NCBI RefSeq assembly: GCF_037892195.1
Contig: NZ_JATACI010000005.1
Span: forward strand, 1 to 64,000
Direction of reading: 5' to 3'
DNA: 64,000 nucleotides
From: Yoonia sp. GPGPB17
Lineage (GTDB): Bacteria; Pseudomonadota; Alphaproteobacteria; Rhodobacterales; Rhodobacteraceae
This document shows positions 41,357-50,118 of the stretch, piece after piece. The notes below the pieces were generated by a model. The model ran no database searches, was not told the origin of the DNA, and saw only the letters and a program-made list of their open reading frames with translations. The translations under genes and the position numbers were made by a program. How positions within the stretch are numbered: position 1 is the stretch's first letter; every line of letters starts with the position of its first letter.

Positions 41357-43222
41357 TTAGGTGCAGTCGGGCACCCATTTGTCGATCTTGGCCTTTTGGT
41401 CTGGAGACAGCCCCATCAGCTTTTGCGTGGTTGCATCGCTAACGAGTTTCTCCATTTTCTCTGCCTTTTCGCTCTTCTTGAGTTTGGCAAAACCCGTCAC
41501 GCGTTCATCTTGCGCTTCGCACTCCAGGAATTCACACATCAATTCAATAAGATAGGGCGCTGACACGCGCGAAAAGAAGTTCTCTGCCGTGGGGGTCCAT
41601 TGCTTGCGAATGTCGGCTCCTGCCTCTGTCTCGATCAATGCAAAAAAGTCTGGACCACCTGCCTGATAGGGCAGGGTGCGGGCGATGGTTTCAGTGATCG
41701 TGGCATTGCGGGATTTCTTGGTGCCATCGCGGTAGGTTGCAAAGGCGTCGCAGAGGTTTTCAACACGGGTGCCTTGCTGCCAGTATTGGCTGGCATCGAC
41801 CCCATGCTCCAAACGCGGTTCCGCCTCAAAACCGTCTTCAACGCTTGGGACATTGTTAGGACGATCCATACGGATGCCAAAGATGCTCTCGAAACTGCCA
41901 GACGCCTCGGACAAACCAAATCCCAAAAGATCGAGAACAAGTTCGGGCTTTGCCAGAATGGCAGCTTGAATCGCAGCCAGACGGATCGCCTGCATGTCCG
42001 CCGTCAGCTTCTGCGAGTAGAGCGATTTTGGCGTGTCTGACTTGGTGGAGGTCGGGGCTTTGAGGACGCCCGCTTCGATGGCGGCTTTCTTGTCCTCAGG
42101 GCGCACCAGTCCTGCCGTCACTTCGACTTTGCCGGATGCGTTCACAAGGAGGATGCACCCCGCATGGGCCTTTTGGTCCTCGGAATACTCACCGTCCAGA
42201 ATGGCTTGGAGGTCGGCAAGGCGGGCCTGGCCTTCTTCATCCAAGACGCCGCCGTTGGCGAGATCTGCCAGTTCGTCGTATTCCTCGGCCTCTGCTTCGG
42301 TCAGTTCACCTTCGATGGGGTAAACCCGTTCCAGTTTCATCTGGTCTAGATCGTAGTAGTTAAGCCAAGCCTCGGTGCGGGCCTCGGCCCATGCCCAGCC
42401 TTGCGTCTCAACCAGATCGATGCGGGCCGATTCCAGCGCATCCGCAAAGAGACGATCCAGAAGGGCAGGGGAGGCAAGGAAGACATCGTCTGAGAAGAGA
42501 TCGCGTGTGACTGTGCCGCCTTCGGCCTCATATGCCTCAACGCCAACAAATTTTGCGCGGCGGTCGCTGGCTTTGATCGCATCGGGATGAAGCGCGTTCT
42601 TGATCGCCGCTTCTGACACAGCTTGCCCTTTGACTTGGTCCAAGAGGTTCAGAGTCATTGCCTCGTCATCGGACAGCGTGAATGCCTTGGCGGTGCCAAG
42701 ACTGATCTCGCCAGCCGCAAGCGCGTTCATCACAGGGTCTGGCAGTCCAGCCAGCGCCAGCCGTTGATAAACGCGGGCCTCCGTCACGGCAAAGGCGAGT
42801 GCAATTTCTGGCACAGTGGCATTGCGGGCTTTCATCCGTCCAAAGGCGCGGATTTCGTCGGCTGGGGTCATGTCTTCGCGGGCCGCGTTTTCAGCACTGG
42901 CCCAGTCTTCGGCCTCGGCTGCGTTTGAGGCCAGTTTTACAGGGACGGTTAAGAAGGGATGGTTTTCGGAGCGCTCTGCGATCCGTTGAATGGCTCGTAG
43001 GCGGCACCCGCCCGCGACGATCCCAACATTACCGTCTGCGTCCATGAGACCAGCGAGGTTATGAATGAGGCCAAAGCGCTCGATGCTGTCAGCAAGGCTT
43101 TCGATATGCGCCTCTGACACCCACTTGCGCGGGTTCAGATCGGAGATGGACAGGGCTTCCAGCGGGATTTGCAGGATCACGGCGCTGGCGGCGTCTTGGG
43201 TGATGGTCTGTTGTTTGGTCAT
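41357..43222 (-). CDS. Large ParB/Spo0J-like plasmid protein
   Basis: 621 residues. The N-terminal ParB nuclease-like domain has LNPRKWVSEAHIESLADSIE, IVAGGCRLRAIQRIA and the box-II-like AENAAREDMTPADEIRAFGR. The central helix-turn-helix reads VPEIALAFAVTEARVYQRLA. The long C-terminal half is acidic and of unknown role. AGGAC precedes the ATG. Proteins of this size are found on many rhizobial and roseobacter plasmids separate from the real repB; they are thought to be accessory DNA-binding or nuclease proteins. Confidence 0.88.
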   Translation of the reverse strand: MTKQQTITQDAASAVILQIPLEALSISDLNPRKWVSEAHIESLADSIERFGLIHNLAGLMDADGNVGIVAGGCRLRAIQRIAERSENHPFLTVPVKLASNAAEAEDWASAENAAREDMTPADEIRAFGRMKARNATVPEIALAFAVTEARVYQRLALAGLPDPVMNALAAGEISLGTAKAFTLSDDEAMTLNLLDQVKGQAVSEAAIKNALHPDAIKASDRRAKFVGVEAYEAEGGTVTRDLFSDDVFLASPALLDRLFADALESARIDLVETQGWAWAEARTEAWLNYYDLDQMKLERVYPIEGELTEAEAEEYDELADLANGGVLDEEGQARLADLQAILDGEYSEDQKAHAGCILLVNASGKVEVTAGLVRPEDKKAAIEAGVLKAPTSTKSDTPKSLYSQKLTADMQAIRLAAIQAAILAKPELVLDLLGFGLSEASGSFESIFGIRMDRPNNVPSVEDGFEAEPRLEHGVDASQYWQQGTRVENLCDAFATYRDGTKKSRNATITETIARTLPYQAGGPDFFALIETEAGADIRKQWTPTAENFFSRVSAPYLIELMCEFLECEAQDERVTGFAKLKKSEKAEKMEKLVSDATTQKLMGLSPDQKAKIDKWVPDCT

Positions 43223-43349
43223 GAGATCGGTCCTTTGATGTGTTGTCAGGGCTGCTCAGAGCGCCTGAGAGGGCGAAGAGCGGCTATTTGTGGGTTGGGA
43301 CGTGTGATAAGGGCGCAAAGGCGCGCTGACGCGCCTTTGCGGCGCGGGC

Positions 43350-43718
43350 TTACCACCAACAGGAATAGATCACGGTCGATCCGGCCTGCATCTCGGCCCG
43401 CGCCCATGCACAGAATTCGAGATCGTAGTCGCGGTACTCGGTGGTCTGTTCGTCTTGGAACTGATGGCCGTAGAAAAACCCGCCGTCGCAATGGGGCAGG
43501 GCGCTGTCTTTGACGGCCTGTTCTAAGCTGTCGATGTCGGGCGCTTGCAGCACCAGTTCTCCACAATTGAGGTCGGTGGCATCCAACCCCGTGCGTTCGG
43601 TGTAGAGGGCTTCCATGAATGTCTGCAGTTGTGAGTGCTTGCGCCATGTAAACTTGGCGCTTTCGCCTTCTTCGCCGCTTTCGGCGGTTTTGATGTATGC
43701 GTATTGGTCGAGACCCAT
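43350..43718 (-). CDS. Conserved plasmid protein of unknown function (MGLDQYAY family)
   Basis: 122 residues beginning MGLDQYAYIKTAESGEEGES, a family seen on plasmids and phages. It has FTWRKHSQLQTFMEALYTER, a GGFFYGHQFQDEQTTEYRDY middle and a Trp-rich end (YSCWW). GGAG precedes the ATG. It lies upstream of the ParB-like gene in the same orientation and is probably co-transcribed. Function unknown. Confidence 0.8.
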   Translation of the reverse strand: MGLDQYAYIKTAESGEEGESAKFTWRKHSQLQTFMEALYTERTGLDATDLNCGELVLQAPDIDSLEQAVKDSALPHCDGGFFYGHQFQDEQTTEYRDYDLEFCAWARAEMQAGSTVIYSCWW

Positions 43719-44342
43719 ATCTGAGGCTCCTTTCCTTCGTGGTTGGAGCGGTGCTTGGCTCGTTTTGCCGACCTCTTGGTGTGGTCAGCGGCTTGGCCTT
43801 GCTTTCCGCCATTGGGCGAAGGCCTCCCTGTCTCTGACGTTTGGAAGACCCCCGCGTCTTCCGAAGGGCAGAGCAGGAGAGGGCAAAGCCCGACCTGCGG
43901 CCGGACGGTGACCTGACACTGGGGGCCGGAGCGCTGAAATTGGGAGGGACCCGCGCTGTGCGCGGGAGGAACCGAAATTCTGCGTGAAGGCTGACGCGCA
44001 AGCGGCACCAGAGCCCCTGTTCAGGGCGCCGGTCGGATGGCAGGCGGATATTTGGAAATGGAAAACTGCCAGATGGGTTAGAGCGGAGCGGAGACCCGGC
44101 TGACAATCGAGCCCAGTGAGCGCGGCCTCAGCCGCGGTCTCATCCATTCTTTGCATGAAGGATCGTATCCCGCATGGGCGAAGACGCGGCTTAAGCGGCT
44201 TCGGGCGCAGCAAAGAGCCTGGTCAGCGCGACAGCGTTGGCGTGCCATGCCTAAATTTTTACAGTCTGTTTCGAGAACCAGTTCCCCGCAGTAATCTTTG
44301 TGTGAATTCACTCAGCACAGCATGGTTTTCATTTCGAACATC
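43719..44342. other. Gene-free, GC-rich stretch
   Basis: About 620 bases in which no reading has a ribosome-binding site or family motif. A short hairpin is present (GGAAGAC/GTCTTCC near 43845). It probably carries the leader of the MGLDQYAY gene and the promoter of the Mrr-like gene. Confidence 0.5.
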
Positions 44343-45320
44343 ATGCTTATCTTTCATGAGATGAACCCAGTCTATGAACTCGACCAAATTCACCGATATA
44401 TTGACCATCTCGCCGGTGATCCTAAACAGCTATCAGAGACCGTGGAGAGTCACTTCTTTCCTGTTCTACAAAGGATATTCTTCCGAGAAGGCTTTGAGGT
44501 TTCACCTGATCGCAGGGTAAACGGCCGGAATGTTGCATTCTTGCTCAAGGATCTCGACCTAAAACGACCAGAAGTTGCAGTCGACTTTTCCTTCACGCGT
44601 GAAAGTAAAACGTCCGTCCTTCCAGGCTTCGCGGCGCGCTGGCATGAAGGCCCCGACAGAGCCACACATCTCCTCGTCCTGCGCAATCGCCCGATGTCAG
44701 AGTCGGGTAAAAAGCTTTTACCGCGTATCGAAGGAAATGTTCGTTTCTTAGACTTTGACGGGCTAAAGGCGCACGCTTCAACGGTCTTTCAAGAAAGCGA
44801 AGCGCGTGAACGTTCTCGCGCGGTCGCCATTGTTGTTGAGATGGTCGAACATTTGATACGAGAGGTGGCCGCAGCGAACATCTCTTTGACTGAAATCCCC
44901 TGGTTCGACCTCGAGCGGCTTTTTCATCGCGTCCTTGTAGGGCAGGGCTTTCACGCGCATTTGACGCCATCCACTAAAGATGGCGGCAGGGACGTGTTGT
45001 GCTGCGATATCCAAGTGGATGATGTGCACTGGTATGCCGTAGAGATTAAGCACTGGTCAGGTCAAAAACCTGGGAAACGTGAAGTTGGGGCGTTCTTTGA
45101 CACGACCCTTCGGGAAGGCCGGGCAGGGGGCTTATTCCTATCAACAAGCGGTGTAGCGAAATCCGCCGTCACATTACGGACCGAGATCAATGAAGAGACA
45201 CTGAGGTTTGCCGATGGAGATCGCCTGACCCGCATTTGCGAACACTATGTCGAGAACACCAGCGGCCTCTGGGAACGCCATAACAGTCTCAAGGCTTTTT
45301 TGTTTGATGGAACATTCTAG
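44343..45320 (+). CDS. Mrr-like restriction endonuclease, possible defence gene
   Basis: About 325 residues. The C-terminal half is an Mrr-type PD-(D/E)xK nuclease: LERLFHRVLVGQGFHAHLTP, then the catalytic D in DGGRDVLCCD and E-x-K in WYAVEIKHWS, followed by GGLFLSTSGVAKSAV. The N-terminal half has a related helix-strand pattern (FFPVLQRIFFREGFEVSPDR ... RPEVAVDFSFTRES) and may be a degenerate second nuclease-like or sensing domain. The start is uncertain: ATGs at 44343 and 44361 and a GTG at 44298 all lack good sites. It stands alone on the plasmid, as solo modification-dependent restriction genes often do. Confidence 0.75.
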   Translation: MLIFHEMNPVYELDQIHRYIDHLAGDPKQLSETVESHFFPVLQRIFFREGFEVSPDRRVNGRNVAFLLKDLDLKRPEVAVDFSFTRESKTSVLPGFAARWHEGPDRATHLLVLRNRPMSESGKKLLPRIEGNVRFLDFDGLKAHASTVFQESEARERSRAVAIVVEMVEHLIREVAAANISLTEIPWFDLERLFHRVLVGQGFHAHLTPSTKDGGRDVLCCDIQVDDVHWYAVEIKHWSGQKPGKREVGAFFDTTLREGRAGGLFLSTSGVAKSAVTLRTEINEETLRFADGDRLTRICEHYVENTSGLWERHNSLKAFLFDGTF

Positions 45321-45550
45321 AGCAGGTTGCACGTATGAGTTGGGAGGATGGCTTCACAGAGGGCCTTTTCCATTCTGAACAATTCTCACATGCAGCGCTC
45401 TCATTCGTAGTTTCGGCCACCTAGCGTAAATAATCGCAGCGTTTTCCAAAAGTTAGTTTGAGAACTCCCTAAAACCTTGAGATACTGCGTCCTTTAAGGT
45501 GTACGCGGATTGACGAGTCTTTCCCAGCGGCCAAATCAGAGGCGCAGACT

Positions 45551-46153
45551 ATGTGGGAATGGACGAAACCTATCAAAGCGAAAATCCAAGCCGCTTGGCA
45601 CACAACTTTAGGTTTTCTGCGTATGACCGTGTTGGGTTTGCACGGTAGTTCGACACCTGGAAGCGATCAAAGACGTATGTATATGCGCTTATCGATGTAC
45701 TTGGGGGTTGGCTACGTCCTTTGGGCAGTCTTTTTCGGCCGTAACGCATCGACTGACTATTCTATCGGCTTTTCGATAGCAGCTGTTACTTTGATCACAG
45801 CCAGCTTGCTTGTGTTTTTTCAAACTGTCCTTCTGATGCCATTCAGAGACGACGGCAGTGAGTTTAAGTTGGACGTCTGGCGGTTGCTTTTGGACACGAT
45901 GATTTCGTCGTTGTTCATGATTGTCGCCTTTTCCGTTCTGTACCGAAACATTGGCTTAGTGCACGACAGTGCCAATATCAAGCCGAGCGCATTGGATGCG
46001 ATCTACTTTTCATCTGTGACGTTCTCGACTTTGGGATATGGCGATTTTGCACCTCAACCGTCCATTCGCATTATAGCTGCAGCACAAGCACTGCTTGGCA
46101 ACTTACATCTTGGAATGATAGTAGGGGCAACGTTTGCGGCCATACGCCGCTAG
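45551..46153 (+). CDS. Potassium channel family protein
   Basis: 200 residues with four hydrophobic segments and one pore loop carrying the K+ selectivity filter TLGYGDF (SVTFSTLGYGDFAPQP). The last two helices flank the loop as in a two-TM channel; the first two form an additional N-terminal pair. There is no RCK/TrkA domain, so gating is unknown. Confidence 0.87.
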   Translation: MWEWTKPIKAKIQAAWHTTLGFLRMTVLGLHGSSTPGSDQRRMYMRLSMYLGVGYVLWAVFFGRNASTDYSIGFSIAAVTLITASLLVFFQTVLLMPFRDDGSEFKLDVWRLLLDTMISSLFMIVAFSVLYRNIGLVHDSANIKPSALDAIYFSSVTFSTLGYGDFAPQPSIRIIAAAQALLGNLHLGMIVGATFAAIRR

Positions 46154-46157
46154 ATGG

Positions 46158-46253
46158 TCAACCGACGACGAGCGCAACAGTACCCACAAACATCAAAAAC
46201 CCTGCGAGTGGCAGAGTGATGGATTGGAACTGCTTGTATCTTTGATTGCTCAT
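46158..46253 (-). CDS. 31-residue single-helix membrane peptide
   Basis: An ATG with a strong AGGAG six to seven bases upstream opens 31 codons: a polar N-terminus (MSNQRYKQFQ), then a hydrophobic helix (LPLAGFLMFVGTVALVVG) and a stop. It lies on the strand opposite to the K+ channel gene, four bases past its end. The good Shine-Dalgarno site and clean membrane helix suggest a real small protein; no homologue can be named. Confidence 0.5.
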   Translation of the reverse strand: MSNQRYKQFQSITLPLAGFLMFVGTVALVVG

Positions 46254-46487
46254 TTTTGCTCTCCTGAACATCATATAGCATGTTCGAAAGCTGTTTTCAA
46301 CTACAAGACACTCGACGCACGCATTACTAAGTCTTTGTTAGTATTTTATAAAAGCCGACTCTCGATCTAGATGCCTACCAACCCTACAAAAACTTTGCCA
46401 AGAAAACATGCACAAAGTACGGGAATGTTGCCGATACTATTGATGTTCGCCAGCCGTGATGGACGGCCATGACAAGGAGATACGAAC

Positions 46488-46661
46488 ATGACGACACACA
46501 AGAATTCCGAGATCAAACGCCAAGAAAAGTACCTCAAGAGACTTCCTGACGACTATCAGTTTCCTCTGTTTAACACGATGCAAGCGCTCTGCGCACACGC
46601 GATACCGGCTGATCAACCTGAACAGTTCTTTGAGATACTGAGAAGGTTCATTTGCAAGTAG
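46488..46661 (+). CDS. 57-residue soluble protein
   Basis: The ATG is preceded by AAGGAG at eight bases. The product begins MTTHKNSEIKRQEKYLKRLP, continues DDYQFPLFNTMQALCAHAIP and ends FFEILRRFICK. The KRQ-x-Y-L-K-x-LPDDY-x-FPLFN string looks like the start of a larger conserved plasmid ATP-binding protein, so it may be a truncated gene. The remainder reads as its own helix. Confidence 0.5.
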   Translation: MTTHKNSEIKRQEKYLKRLPDDYQFPLFNTMQALCAHAIPADQPEQFFEILRRFICK

Positions 46662-46913
46662 TTGATTGTTGCCCGCGTCCTTTACCCATGCCGCACCTCG
46701 CAGGTGCATGTGATTTCAATTCAACTGATTTCAGTGACCACGCAGTCGGTCGAATTGGTGCATCAAGAAAACGAGTTTCACCGTTCAAAGTACCGAACCC
46801 ATGGCGTGGTCATGGTGCTTCACCTATTGGGCTATGCGATCAGGAACATATCCGATACCCAGCTATGAACGCGTCCATTCCCACATTAGGCGGCATCGTC
46901 CTTTGCGAGATTT

Positions 46914-46945
46914 AGCCGGGGCATCCTATTGGGTATGCCCCGGCT
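46914..46945 (-). terminator. Terminator hairpin after the metal ABC transporter operon
   Basis: AGCCGGGGCAT and ATGCCCCGGCT form a perfect 11-bp stem with a 10-base loop, ten bases past the binding-protein stop codon. No T-run, but position and strength suit an operon end. Confidence 0.7.
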
Positions 46946-46954
46946 GTATTTGCG

Positions 46955-47830
46955 TTAGCTGCTTTCCAACGCGGCCAGCAGCTGGCCCAGATTGTGTTCG
47001 AACATGGCGAGGTAGCTGGTGGCGGGGCCGCCGCGCTCGGACAGCGCATCGGAGAACAGCTGGCCGCCGATTTCCAAGCCTGTTTCATCCGCGATTTGCT
47101 GGACAAGCGCCGGGCTGGTGATGTTTTCCACGAAGAGTGCTGCAACACCATCTTCCCGGATTTGGGTGATCAAAGAGGCCAACTCTTGCGCAGACGGCTC
47201 GGCTTCTGTGTCGATCCCGATGGGTGCCACGAAGTTCATTCCATAAGCGTCCGCCAAGTACCCGAACGCATCATGAGCTGTGACAACTGTCCGGCGATCC
47301 TCTGGGAGAGCGGCCAAGCGTTGCAGTGTGTCAGCATGCAGCGCGTAGAGTGTTGAAATGTAGGAAGCCGCATTCGCCTGAAATTCTGTCGCGTGACCCG
47401 GCATCGCTTCTGACATGGCGTCAGCAATGTTCTGGACGTAGACGACGCCATTGGTCAGAGCGTTCCATGCGTGCGGGTCGATCTCGCCGTCAACGAGCAC
47501 GGGTGTGACACCTTCAGTTGCGACATAGACGGTTCCGTCAGTGCCAGACTCGGCGATCAAAGTGTCCGACCAAGTCTCGAAACCCATGCCATTGACGAAG
47601 ATGACATCGGCTTCCGCCACCGCGCGCGCATCCGCAACGGACGGCTGGTAAACATGTGCGTCCGCATCGGGTCCAACGATGGTTGTGACTTCGGCGTGGT
47701 CGCCCACCACATGTTCAACCATGTCGCCAAGGATCGAGAAGCTGGCGACAACTTTCATGTCGTCGGCAAATGCTGGGAAAGCCGCAAAAGCGGCAAAAAG
47801 CCCGGTGACTAAAGTGGTTTTGAGTTTCAT
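46955..47830 (-). CDS. Metal ABC transporter substrate-binding protein (cluster A-I, ZnuA/MntC/AztC type)
   Basis: 291 residues with a Sec signal peptide (MKLKTTLVTGLFAAFAAFPA). The metal-site residues of the family are recognisable: His in GPDADAHVYQPS, His in GEIDPHAWNAL, then VVTAHDAFGYLADAYG and an Asp in FSDALSERGGPATSYL. There is no His-rich loop, which favours Mn2+-like or Co2+ over typical ZnuA. The ATG overlaps the permease stop (ATGA). Last gene of the operon under the cobalamin riboswitch. Confidence 0.9.
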   Translation of the reverse strand: MKLKTTLVTGLFAAFAAFPAFADDMKVVASFSILGDMVEHVVGDHAEVTTIVGPDADAHVYQPSVADARAVAEADVIFVNGMGFETWSDTLIAESGTDGTVYVATEGVTPVLVDGEIDPHAWNALTNGVVYVQNIADAMSEAMPGHATEFQANAASYISTLYALHADTLQRLAALPEDRRTVVTAHDAFGYLADAYGMNFVAPIGIDTEAEPSAQELASLITQIREDGVAALFVENITSPALVQQIADETGLEIGGQLFSDALSERGGPATSYLAMFEHNLGQLLAALESS

Positions 47831-48741
47831 TGAGGTCTCTCTTTGTTTGATGTCTGCGCAAGGGTTGTTGATGTTTGGCCAGAAGACTGTTGGGACGGTT
47901 TGCGCCACCGCCCCCCAAAACCAAGAGGTCCCAAAAGGACCGAAATCAAAAAAAACCCACCGGCTGTAAGCACGATTGCGGGGCCAGAGGGCGTTTCCGG
48001 AAAGAGATACGAAAGGGTCAGTCCTACCCAGCAGCTCGCTAGCGCGAAGAAGAACGTCAGGCCGAGCTGACCCGTGATCGTGCTCGACCAATACCGTGCC
48101 GACGTTGCAGGTAGGATCATTAGGCCAACCGCCATCAGTGTGCCGAGTGTTTTGAATGCGGCAAGCAAGTTCAATACGAGCAGCAGCATGAATGCCTGCT
48201 CGATCAGCCAGGGCCGTTTGGTCTGGGCCTCAAAAAAGGTCGGGTCACAGGTGCTGACGATCAGGGGGCGTAGGAGAACGGCAAAAGACACGAGTGTGAC
48301 CGTTGCCACACCCCCGACCAGTATCATGGATGCGTCATCAATGCCGAGGATGGATCCAAATAGAAAACTCTTCAGCGGAACGGCTGATCCCGCGGCGGAC
48401 AAGATGAAGATACCTGCGGCCAGGGCGATCAGGTAGATGGACGCCAGGCTCGCATCACTTCTGAGGATTGTCTTTCGGGCGAGCAGCGCCGTCAGAGCAG
48501 CAGCTACCACCCCGGCCACAAGGCCACCGACAAGGAGCGACGTAACGGACAGTCCCGCAACCACAAACCCGATCACAACACCCGGTGTGATCGCATGTGC
48601 CATGGCTTCTCCAGCCAGTGAAAGCCTACGCAAAACCAGAAACGTGCCAATGGGCGCTACAGAGGCCGACAGCACGGTCGTTGCAACAAACGCGCGTTGC
48701 ATGAAGACGAAGCCCCACATCTCAGAGAAAAGCTCAAACAT
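47827..48741 (-). CDS. Metal ABC transporter permease
   Basis: 304 residues with about eight to nine membrane helices and the family motif LAGEAMAHAITPGVVIGFVV near the N-terminus, plus GTLMAVGLMILPATSARYWS. The start at MFELFSEMWGFVF overlaps the ATPase gene by eight bases. The C-terminal tail is polar and Gln/Ser/Thr-rich. Confidence 0.92.
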   Translation of the reverse strand: MFELFSEMWGFVFMQRAFVATTVLSASVAPIGTFLVLRRLSLAGEAMAHAITPGVVIGFVVAGLSVTSLLVGGLVAGVVAAALTALLARKTILRSDASLASIYLIALAAGIFILSAAGSAVPLKSFLFGSILGIDDASMILVGGVATVTLVSFAVLLRPLIVSTCDPTFFEAQTKRPWLIEQAFMLLLVLNLLAAFKTLGTLMAVGLMILPATSARYWSSTITGQLGLTFFFALASCWVGLTLSYLFPETPSGPAIVLTAGGFFLISVLLGPLGFGGRWRKPSQQSSGQTSTTLAQTSNKERPQ

Positions 48742-49486
48742 GCACTGCCTCCTCTTGAGAGGCGCGGAACATCCAAGATGCTTGGCTTTTGGAGAGGTAG
48801 TTCTGCGCAACAAGACGCTCTGGCGTCAGGATCGCATCGACTGAGCCATGGCAGGCTTCTCCATTGCCAAGAAGCAATGCGTTGTCGCAACGATCTAGGA
48901 CCGATGAAAGATCATGGACGACCAACACAACAGCGCGGCCCTCATCCCGCCAACGGTCTATGAGCGACAACAGATGCGCTTCAGTGGTCTGGTCCACGGC
49001 GGCAAATGGTTCATCGAGCAGGATGAGAGGAGCATCCTGCATGATCACGCGCGCGAATAATGCACGCTGCAATTGCCCTCCGGACAACGTGTGCAAAGAC
49101 CGATCCGCGATATCAAGCACGTCTGCTGCGTCCATGGCTGATGCAACTTTGGCACTCGTCTCGCGATCCATACGACCGCCAAGGCCAAAGCCTTTCCAGG
49201 CCCCCATTGCCACCAGATCGCGCACACGCAATGGAAAGCGCCGATCAAACTCCGTCATCTGGGCGAGATATCCGATCTCTTTGGGCGCTCCATCAGGCCA
49301 AGTGAGTTTGCCGGACAGCGGGGCTATCAGCCCAAGAAGCATCTTTACGAAAGTGCTTTTCCCAGAGCCGTTTGCACCCAAAATGGCGAGCGTTGATCCT
49401 CGCTCCACATCCAGTGACAAACCCCGAAACAGGGTCAGCTCAGGATATCCAAGTGCCAGGCTACGAATTTGCAGGACTGCTGACAT
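48734..49486 (-). CDS. Metal ABC transporter ATP-binding protein
   Basis: 250 residues with Walker A (ILGANGSGKSTFVKML), Q-loop (GYLAQMTEFD), signature LSGGQLQRALFARVI, Walker B LILLDEPFAAVD and H-loop VVLVVHDLSS. It starts immediately after the stop codon of a 48-codon membrane peptide gene, giving the order peptide-ATPase-permease-binding protein in one transcript behind the B12 riboswitch. Confidence 0.94.
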   Translation of the reverse strand: MSAVLQIRSLALGYPELTLFRGLSLDVERGSTLAILGANGSGKSTFVKMLLGLIAPLSGKLTWPDGAPKEIGYLAQMTEFDRRFPLRVRDLVAMGAWKGFGLGGRMDRETSAKVASAMDAADVLDIADRSLHTLSGGQLQRALFARVIMQDAPLILLDEPFAAVDQTTEAHLLSLIDRWRDEGRAVVLVVHDLSSVLDRCDNALLLGNGEACHGSVDAILTPERLVAQNYLSKSQASWMFRASQEEAVHV

Positions 49487-49633
49487 CTACACCACCGCCC
49501 AGATGCACAACCAAAGCAATGCGGACACTGCCAGAGCACAGCCGACCAATGACGCAGTGCTCAAATTGGTAAGGCAGAAGCCTTGCCGGTAGGCCGTTAA
49601 CCCACGCTGTTCTGGTTCGTTTGCCTCACGCAT
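49487..49633 (-). CDS. 48-residue membrane peptide at the head of the B12-controlled transporter operon
   Basis: The ATG has GGAGG five bases upstream and the TAG stop touches the ATPase start codon. The peptide has a polar N-terminus (MREANEPEQRGLTAYRQ) and one hydrophobic helix with three Cys in or near it (GCALAVSALLWLCIWAVV). Placement between riboswitch and ATPase gene with tight coupling argues that it is translated. It may be an accessory subunit or leader, like the small proteins (CbtB, CbiN) of cobalt importers, but shares no recognised motif with them. Confidence 0.65.
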   Translation of the reverse strand: MREANEPEQRGLTAYRQGFCLTNLSTASLVGCALAVSALLWLCIWAVV

Positions 49634-49756
49634 CGCGGCCTCCGCTGCAGCGGGGGCAATGAGATACGTCGATGTAGGTACGCAGTCGCGTCGAACATGT
49701 TTGCCTCTCTCCAGGACACCCCGCCTGGGTCAGTTACACTATGCGGACATCTTGCG

Positions 49757-49918
49757 ATGCCGCGTGATGGCAGGTCTCCTGACTTGCGGATCTATGCTCT
49801 CCCGAACCTTCCCAGGCGCGTGCCCAGTGGTTTTTGTCGGGGTCGCTCACCGCTTACAGTTGCGGGGGCAGTCACGGATTTGGCGCCTTTTGGCTACACC
49901 TCACCGTGTTCCCATTTC
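49757..49918 (-). promoter_or_regulatory. Cobalamin (B12) riboswitch
   Basis: Read on the minus strand, the region shows the conserved aptamer core: GGGAACACGGTGAGG near the 5' end, CCGTGACTGCCCCCGCAACT followed by GTAAGCGG, and the B12 box AGTCAGGAGACCTGCC at the 3' end. A further hairpin (CCAGG/CCTGG around 49710) may be the expression platform. In B12 sufficiency it would shut off the downstream peptide-ABC transporter operon. Confidence 0.93.
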
Positions 49919-50089
49919 ATCTCGCCGACTCAAAGGTCATTGAGAACCATCTAGTGCAGCTAACGCTTTCCGAGTGAAATGGTCAATGATCTGCGTTAGG
50001 CGAAAGGTTGCAAGTGTTGCACTCGCAGCGAAGGTCCAGTCTGACGGGCCGCACCGCAGCAGCGGTCCACAGGGGTGAATGACCGTAAT

Positions 50090-50111
50090 GGGCCGCCAGT
50101 GAAAGCGGCCC
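50090..50111 (-). terminator. Hairpin after recombinase copy 3
   Basis: GGGCCGC and GCGGCCC pair around an 8-base loop, eight bases past the recombinase stop. Same position as the hairpins after copies 1 and 2 but with a different sequence. Confidence 0.55.
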
Positions 50112-50118
50112 AAATTCG

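Noticed and set aside
43246..44106. Minus-strand reading of 286 codons
   Set aside because: Runs out of frame through the MGLDQYAY gene and is extremely Arg-rich; the smaller gene has the ribosome-binding site and family start.
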